DNA of 64,000 nucleotides from Oscillospiraceae bacterium. GTDB taxonomy: Bacteria > Bacillota > Clostridia > Oscillospirales > UBA644. The stretch spans positions 1-64,000 of the forward strand of contig SVMT01000009.1 in the NCBI GenBank assembly GCA_015067305.1. Direction: 5' to 3'. The position numbers were made by a program, and so were the translations under genes. Below are positions 60,059 through 64,000 of the stretch, piece by piece. Every line of letters starts with the position of its first letter. Positions within the stretch are counted from its first letter, which is position 1. The notes under the pieces were generated by a model. It searched no databases. It was not told the DNA's origin and was given only the letters and a program-made list of their open reading frames with translations.

Positions 60059-60915
60059 TTGTCTTCCCATTTTTTATATTCACCAAGTTCTTCGTACATT
60101 TGAATATAGCTTTCATATCTGCTTTTTTGGATCTTGCCTTCTTCAACTGCTGCCCTGACCGCACAACCGAGATCTTTAACATGGGCACAGTCATGGAAAC
60201 GGCAATCGCCGAAATATTTACCGAATTCAGCGAAACATTCAGCCAATTTGCTTCTGTCTTTCAGATCGAATGCTTCAAGCTCCAGAGATGAAAATCCGGG
60301 AGTATCGGCAATAACACCGCCGCAGACATCAAAAAGTTCAGCACATCTCGTGGTATGTTTTCCTCGTCTGAGACGCTCACTGACATTTCCTGTTTCTCTG
60401 AGAAGTTCGGGGGCTATCGCATTAAGCAAAGTGGATTTTCCCACACCTGAAACGCCTGCAAGGACACAGGTACATCCGTTAATCTCATTTACAATGGCTT
60501 CCGTACCGTTTTTTTCAGAAGCGGAAACAAAATAAGATCTGTAAGGGAGATTTCCATAGACCTCGGAAACCCCTGTAGTATCTTCGTAATCACTCTTATT
60601 GAGTATCAAAACAGGTTCGATACCGTGATATTCCGCAACTGCGATCATTTTATCAATATTATAAAAACAAGGATCGGGGTTACGGAGAGCTATAACGATC
60701 AACAATTTGTCTATATTGGAAACGGGAGGTCTTATCAGAGTATTCTTTCGGGGAAGTAATTCTTCAATAACATTGTCTCCAAGCAAAACATAGTCCCCTG
60801 CTCGAAGTTCTGAACCCTTTTTGAGGATATTTTTCCTCGCTTTAAGTTCGGTAAAACCCTCTTCGGTCCTGACTGTATAAAGTCCGCCCGTTCCTTTGTA
60901 AATACGTCCTGTCAT
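60055..60915 (-). CDS. rsgA: Ribosome small-subunit GTPase RsgA
   Basis: A 286-residue circularly permuted GTPase. N-terminal OB fold (about 1-65), G domain with LNKSDYED (NKxD) before the P-loop AGVSGVGKSTLLNAI, then RRGKHTTR and DTPGFSSLE, and a C-terminal zinc motif (CRFHDCAHVKDLGCAV). It helps mature the 30S subunit, checking the decoding centre. ATG 9 nt after the prkC stop. RBS AAAGA is modest; translation is probably coupled. Confidence 0.96.
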   Translation of the reverse strand: MTGRIYKGTGGLYTVRTEEGFTELKARKNILKKGSELRAGDYVLLGDNVIEELLPRKNTLIRPPVSNIDKLLIVIALRNPDPCFYNIDKMIAVAEYHGIEPVLILNKSDYEDTTGVSEVYGNLPYRSYFVSASEKNGTEAIVNEINGCTCVLAGVSGVGKSTLLNAIAPELLRETGNVSERLRRGKHTTRCAELFDVCGGVIADTPGFSSLELEAFDLKDRSKLAECFAEFGKYFGDCRFHDCAHVKDLGCAVRAAVEEGKIQKSRYESYIQMYEELGEYKKWEDK

Positions 60916-60924
60916 TCTTTATCC

Positions 60925-62691
60925 TCAGCTTTCGGGTACATAAGTGCCGTTGGCTATGGCTTCATCTATTGAACCCTTACTTACATAGATTATAACGTCT
61001 GAACCTTTATCTATGATAGTGTCTTTTTCAACACTCTGAGAAATAACGAAACCTGCTTTAACTTCGTCATTGTATTCTTCACGAATGATGGGATAGAGAG
61101 ATTCCTGATAAAGAGCTGTAACCGCAAGTTCCTTTTTCAGACCGACAACGCTTGGCATATAGATCTGACCCATTTCGGAACTGTAGCTCACATACAGTTT
61201 TACAGTTGTGGATACAGGAACAGTTAAACCTACAGCAGGTTCTGTTTTAATTACAAAACCTTCCTCTACTGTAGAGCTTTGTATCTGAATTATCTCAACG
61301 ATCAGATCAGCTTGTCTGAGCTTAAGTTGAGCCTGAGCTTTTTCCCAGTTCACAACATCGGGTATCTGAACTTCGCGTTTTCCTTTACTTACTTTCAGTT
61401 CGATCGTAGTTCCTGCCGCATACTGACCTTCGGAAGGATTCTGTTCCACGATCATTCCTGCACCGATAGTGTTGTCATAAACTTCTTCCGTTTCAAAAAC
61501 GAAATTTCTGATATAAACAGGGTCATTGATAACATCTTCGGCAATTTTACCAACAAGGGACGGAATATCAACAAGATCCTCATTGAACTGATGAACCATC
61601 ATATCCATAACGCCGTAACCGAGCAATGCAAGAATAGCGCCAAGGAATATACCTGCAGTGGCTGAAAGGAATTTATTACGAATTCTCGCCATTCTATACT
61701 GTCTGGCAGTCTTTTTCTTTCTTTTCTTTTTGGCGGGTGATTTTTTAGTATTATTTGAAGCTTTTGGTTTTTCGGACTGAGCAGGAGTTTCAAGTTCTGT
61801 TGTCTTTTCGTCTTCCTTTGGAGTTTCAGCCGCAGGACCGAATTTATAATCAAATACCGTCTCCCTGTTATCTTCCAATATCTTGAGGTCGATAAGAAAC
61901 TCTTTTGCCTGCAAGTATCTTCTGTTGGGGTCTTTCTGCATAGCCTTAAGAATGATCTGCTCAAGACCTTCGGGAATATTGGGATTTATTTCACGGGGAG
62001 GCTGAGGCTCCTGCTGAACCTGCATGAGCGCAACAGAAACGGGCGTTTCTGCAGTAAAAGGCAACTGACCTGTAGCCATTTCATACAGCATTACACCTGT
62101 GGAATAGATATCGGATTTTTCGTCTGTTGTAAGACCTCTCGCCTGTTCGGGACTTATATAGTGAACAGAACCGATAGCCGTATCTGTCATTGTAATTGTC
62201 TCAAAATTGGAAACATGAGCGATACCGAAGTCTGTTACTTTTACAGTACCGTCATCAAGGAGCATGATATTGTGAGGCTTAATATCACGGTGAATAACTC
62301 CACGCTCATGGGCATGGCGCAGAGCGCTCAATATCTGCTTGCAATAACCTATAGCCTCGGACGCAGAGATAGCACCCGTGACTTCTATATATTCTTTCAA
62401 AGTTCTGCCTTCGATGAATTCCATAACGATATATTGGATATCGCCCTCAAAATTAACGTCGTAAACGTCCACGATATTTTTGTGAGAAAGCATCGCAATG
62501 GCTCTGGATTCGTTAAGGAAACGGCGTCTGAAACGTTCATCTTTAACGAATTCATCTTTTAAAATTTTGACGGCGACAAAACGGTTTTCAAGGTTATCCA
62601 CAGCCTTGTAAACCACAGCCATACCGCCTATACCGACGATCTCAACTATACTGTATCGGTCGTTCAAAACACTTCCGACAAGGTTTTTCAA
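60925..62691 (-). CDS. prkC: Serine/threonine kinase PrkC with PASTA domains
   Basis: A 588-residue membrane kinase. Kinase domain (about 8-270): VGIGGMAVVYKAV, HRDIKPHNIML and DFGIAHV. A Lys/Pro-rich juxtamembrane region, membrane segment (about 348-368) and three PASTA repeats outside (about 375-580) that sense muropeptides. Controls wall growth and spore germination. It overlaps the prpC stop by 4 nt (ATGA). The order rlmN-prpC-prkC-rsgA-thiN is the Firmicute arrangement. Confidence 0.96.
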   Translation of the reverse strand: MKNLVGSVLNDRYSIVEIVGIGGMAVVYKAVDNLENRFVAVKILKDEFVKDERFRRRFLNESRAIAMLSHKNIVDVYDVNFEGDIQYIVMEFIEGRTLKEYIEVTGAISASEAIGYCKQILSALRHAHERGVIHRDIKPHNIMLLDDGTVKVTDFGIAHVSNFETITMTDTAIGSVHYISPEQARGLTTDEKSDIYSTGVMLYEMATGQLPFTAETPVSVALMQVQQEPQPPREINPNIPEGLEQIILKAMQKDPNRRYLQAKEFLIDLKILEDNRETVFDYKFGPAAETPKEDEKTTELETPAQSEKPKASNNTKKSPAKKKRKKKTARQYRMARIRNKFLSATAGIFLGAILALLGYGVMDMMVHQFNEDLVDIPSLVGKIAEDVINDPVYIRNFVFETEEVYDNTIGAGMIVEQNPSEGQYAAGTTIELKVSKGKREVQIPDVVNWEKAQAQLKLRQADLIVEIIQIQSSTVEEGFVIKTEPAVGLTVPVSTTVKLYVSYSSEMGQIYMPSVVGLKKELAVTALYQESLYPIIREEYNDEVKAGFVISQSVEKDTIIDKGSDVIIYVSKGSIDEAIANGTYVPES

Positions 62692-63440
62692 GCTTCAGCC
62701 CCTCCTTCCGAATCATTGACCATAATAACAACTGTAATATTATCTTTACCGCCATGTTCATTGGCAAGGGCTACGAGTTTTTCACAGACATTTTCAGGGG
62801 CTTCTGTTTTAAGTACTTGTTCTATCTCTTCAACGGATACCATAGTTGTCAGGCCGTCAGAGCAAAGCAAGACAGTTTCATTACTGTATCCGTCAAGTCT
62901 GGAGCTGTCGACAGCTACACCGTTCATTATACCGAGAGCACGTGTGATAACATGTCTGTAAGGATGATTTTCAGCTTCATCGGGGGTAATTTCTCCGCTG
63001 TCGATCATTTCCTGAACAATACTGTGGTCACGGGTCACAGGAACAAGGTGTCCATCCGAGAAAATATACGCACGGCTGTCACCGACGTGTGCCACATACA
63101 TAGCCTCGTCGATATAAAATGATATAACAGCAGTTGTTCCCATACCTTTCAGATCAGGTTCTGCAATGGATCTTGCAAAAACGGAATCGTTTGCTTTTTC
63201 AAGAGAAAGTTCGAGTAGCTTACAGATATCTCTATCTCTGCCGAAAGTTTCGTAAGCATCTGAAATCGTCTGTCGAATAGCTTCAGTCGCTGTCTCGCTT
63301 GCGATATTCCCCCCTGCATGACCTCCCATACCGTCGCAAACGACAGCATAGCAGCAGTTGATATCATATTCACAAAAGTCGAATGTATCCTGATTGTTGG
63401 ATCGAACCCTTCCTACATCCGTCAGTCCGTAAATTCTCAT
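62688..63440 (-). CDS. prpC: PP2C-type serine/threonine phosphatase PrpC
   Basis: A 250-residue Stp1/PrpC phosphatase that reverses PrkC. Metal motifs: TDVGRVRSNNQDTF, VVCDGMGGHAGGNIAS, VAHVGDSRAYIF, LCSDGLTTMV and GGKDNITVVIM. Cytoplasmic. ATG preceded by AAGGGGGC. It overlaps prkC, and lies about 45 nt after rlmN. Confidence 0.96.
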   Translation of the reverse strand: MRIYGLTDVGRVRSNNQDTFDFCEYDINCCYAVVCDGMGGHAGGNIASETATEAIRQTISDAYETFGRDRDICKLLELSLEKANDSVFARSIAEPDLKGMGTTAVISFYIDEAMYVAHVGDSRAYIFSDGHLVPVTRDHSIVQEMIDSGEITPDEAENHPYRHVITRALGIMNGVAVDSSRLDGYSNETVLLCSDGLTTMVSVEEIEQVLKTEAPENVCEKLVALANEHGGKDNITVVIMVNDSEGGAEA

Positions 63441-63485
63441 AATTTGCCCCCTTGAAGTGAATCCTAAAAGAAAACCAAGTAAAAT

Positions 63486-64000
63486 TTATTTTTCTTTCAT
63501 TGCAGTCTGTCGGAGCTGTCCGCAGGCCGCATTTATTTCTTTGCCCAAAGAACGTCTCAGAGTTGTGTTTATACCTCTCGAAGTGAGGATATCGCTGAAA
63601 CGCTTTATACGCTCGGGAGTTGTAGGCATAAGTCCTCTTTCCTCCACGAAATTTACATTGATAAGATTTACATGGCAAAGCATTCCTTTGAGAAGTTTGG
63701 CCAAGGTTTCTGCGTGCTTATCGCTGTCGTTTATGCCCTTGATAAGAGTATATTCAAAAGAGATCCTCCGACCCGCAATTTCAATGTAAGACTTGCAGGC
63801 TGAAATGAGTTTTTCCACATCATAGCTCTTGTTTACAGGCATTATTTTATTTCTCGTCTCGTTATCTGGCGCATGGAGCGACACCGAAAGAGTTATCTGA
63901 AGTTTCTCTTTTGCAAGCTCCAGAATCTTCGGAACAAGTCCACAGGTTGAAACTGAAACATGACGGTGACTCATATTCATTCCTCTCTCATCGTTGAGAT
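63486..64000 (-). CDS. rlmN: 23S rRNA adenine-2-methyltransferase RlmN, 5' end beyond the window
   Basis: Only the C-terminal 171 codons are in the window. The frame runs in from the edge as LNDERGMNMSHRHVSVSTCGLVPKI, a diagnostic RlmN stretch, followed by SLHAPDNETRNKIMPVN, RRISFEYTLIKGINDS and the catalytic methyl-carrying Cys in EINAACGQLR. The radical SAM CxxxCxxC motif lies outside. RlmN methylates A2503 of 23S rRNA and A37 of tRNAs. It is the first visible gene of the rlmN-prpC-prkC-rsgA-thiN operon. Confidence 0.96.
   Translation of the reverse strand, partial: LNDERGMNMSHRHVSVSTCGLVPKILELAKEKLQITLSVSLHAPDNETRNKIMPVNKSYDVEKLISACKSYIEIAGRRISFEYTLIKGINDSDKHAETLAKLLKGMLCHVNLINVNFVEERGLMPTTPERIKRFSDILTSRGINTTLRRSLGKEINAACGQLRQTAMKEK

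Overview
The window looks like chromosome from an anaerobic, endospore-forming, low-GC Firmicute of the class Clostridia, most likely a gut or fermentative commensal. The evidence is a spoVAC-spoVAD-spoVAE operon with a forespore-type promoter, cdaA-cdaR, a rlmN-prpC-prkC-rsgA-thiN block, rubrerythrin-type oxygen defence, a glycyl radical enzyme with its activase, and many carbohydrate genes. No integrase, transposase, phage gene or CRISPR array is visible. Most transcription units start with a near-consensus sigma-A promoter (TTGACA or TTGACT, 17-bp spacer, TATAAT).

Layout. 0-8 kb: a GH39-like glycosidase, an acyltransferase-like protein, a DUF3343 / cysteine desulfurase pair, then the c-di-AMP operon cdaA-cdaR-FAD oxidoreductase. 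8-12 kb: a GNAT gene, a short DUF4177-like gene broken by a 10-bp duplication, and a 1075-residue ABC transporter fusion. 12.3-15.5 kb: two identical tRNA-Leu(GAG) genes with their own promoters, enclosing a sodium-pump decarboxylase beta subunit and a 56-residue gamma-like protein. Each tRNA is followed by short modules that each end in a copy of the tRNA 3' tail. 15.5-29 kb: sugar-acid or polyol-type catabolism (SGNH hydrolase, two TIM-barrel isomerases, a 530-aa unknown, a DMT transporter, a Gfo/Idh/MocA dehydrogenase, tandem GNAT paralogues, a 541-aa toroid-like protein, and a lipoprotein glycosidase facing an AraC regulator).

29-40 kb: SIS isomerase and ROK kinase, a second TIM-barrel lipoprotein, an amino-sugar operon in which GlmM carries an N-terminal XRE-type DNA-binding domain (glmM, a GlmU-acetyltransferase-like protein, glmS), endonuclease IV and a PfkB kinase. 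40-49 kb: spoVA operon, a Na/Pi cotransporter, and a GH2 - GRE activase - GRE operon. 49-58 kb: a flavin reductase-rubredoxin-rubrerythrin fusion with an embedded ribosome binding site, TraX and GNAT, an AraC regulator, a DegT aminotransferase, proB-proA, a polysaccharide deacetylase, a coiled-coil membrane protein and a CBM9-like surface protein. 58.5-64 kb: a NYN-domain protein and the thiN-rsgA-prkC-prpC-rlmN operon, with rlmN running off the window.

Three dispersed repeat families are visible: tRNA-tail modules (12.5-15.4 kb), a composite 3'-UTR hairpin element (four copies, each just downstream of a stop codon in sense orientation), and a MITE-like element with a GGGGcTGGCTCAtTTAGC head. 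The strongest candidates for undescribed biology are the tRNA-tail module arrays, the HTH-GlmM fusion, the fusion with internal RBS, and the divergent glycyl radical enzyme linked to a GH2 enzyme. All family calls come from reading motifs; no database search was run.
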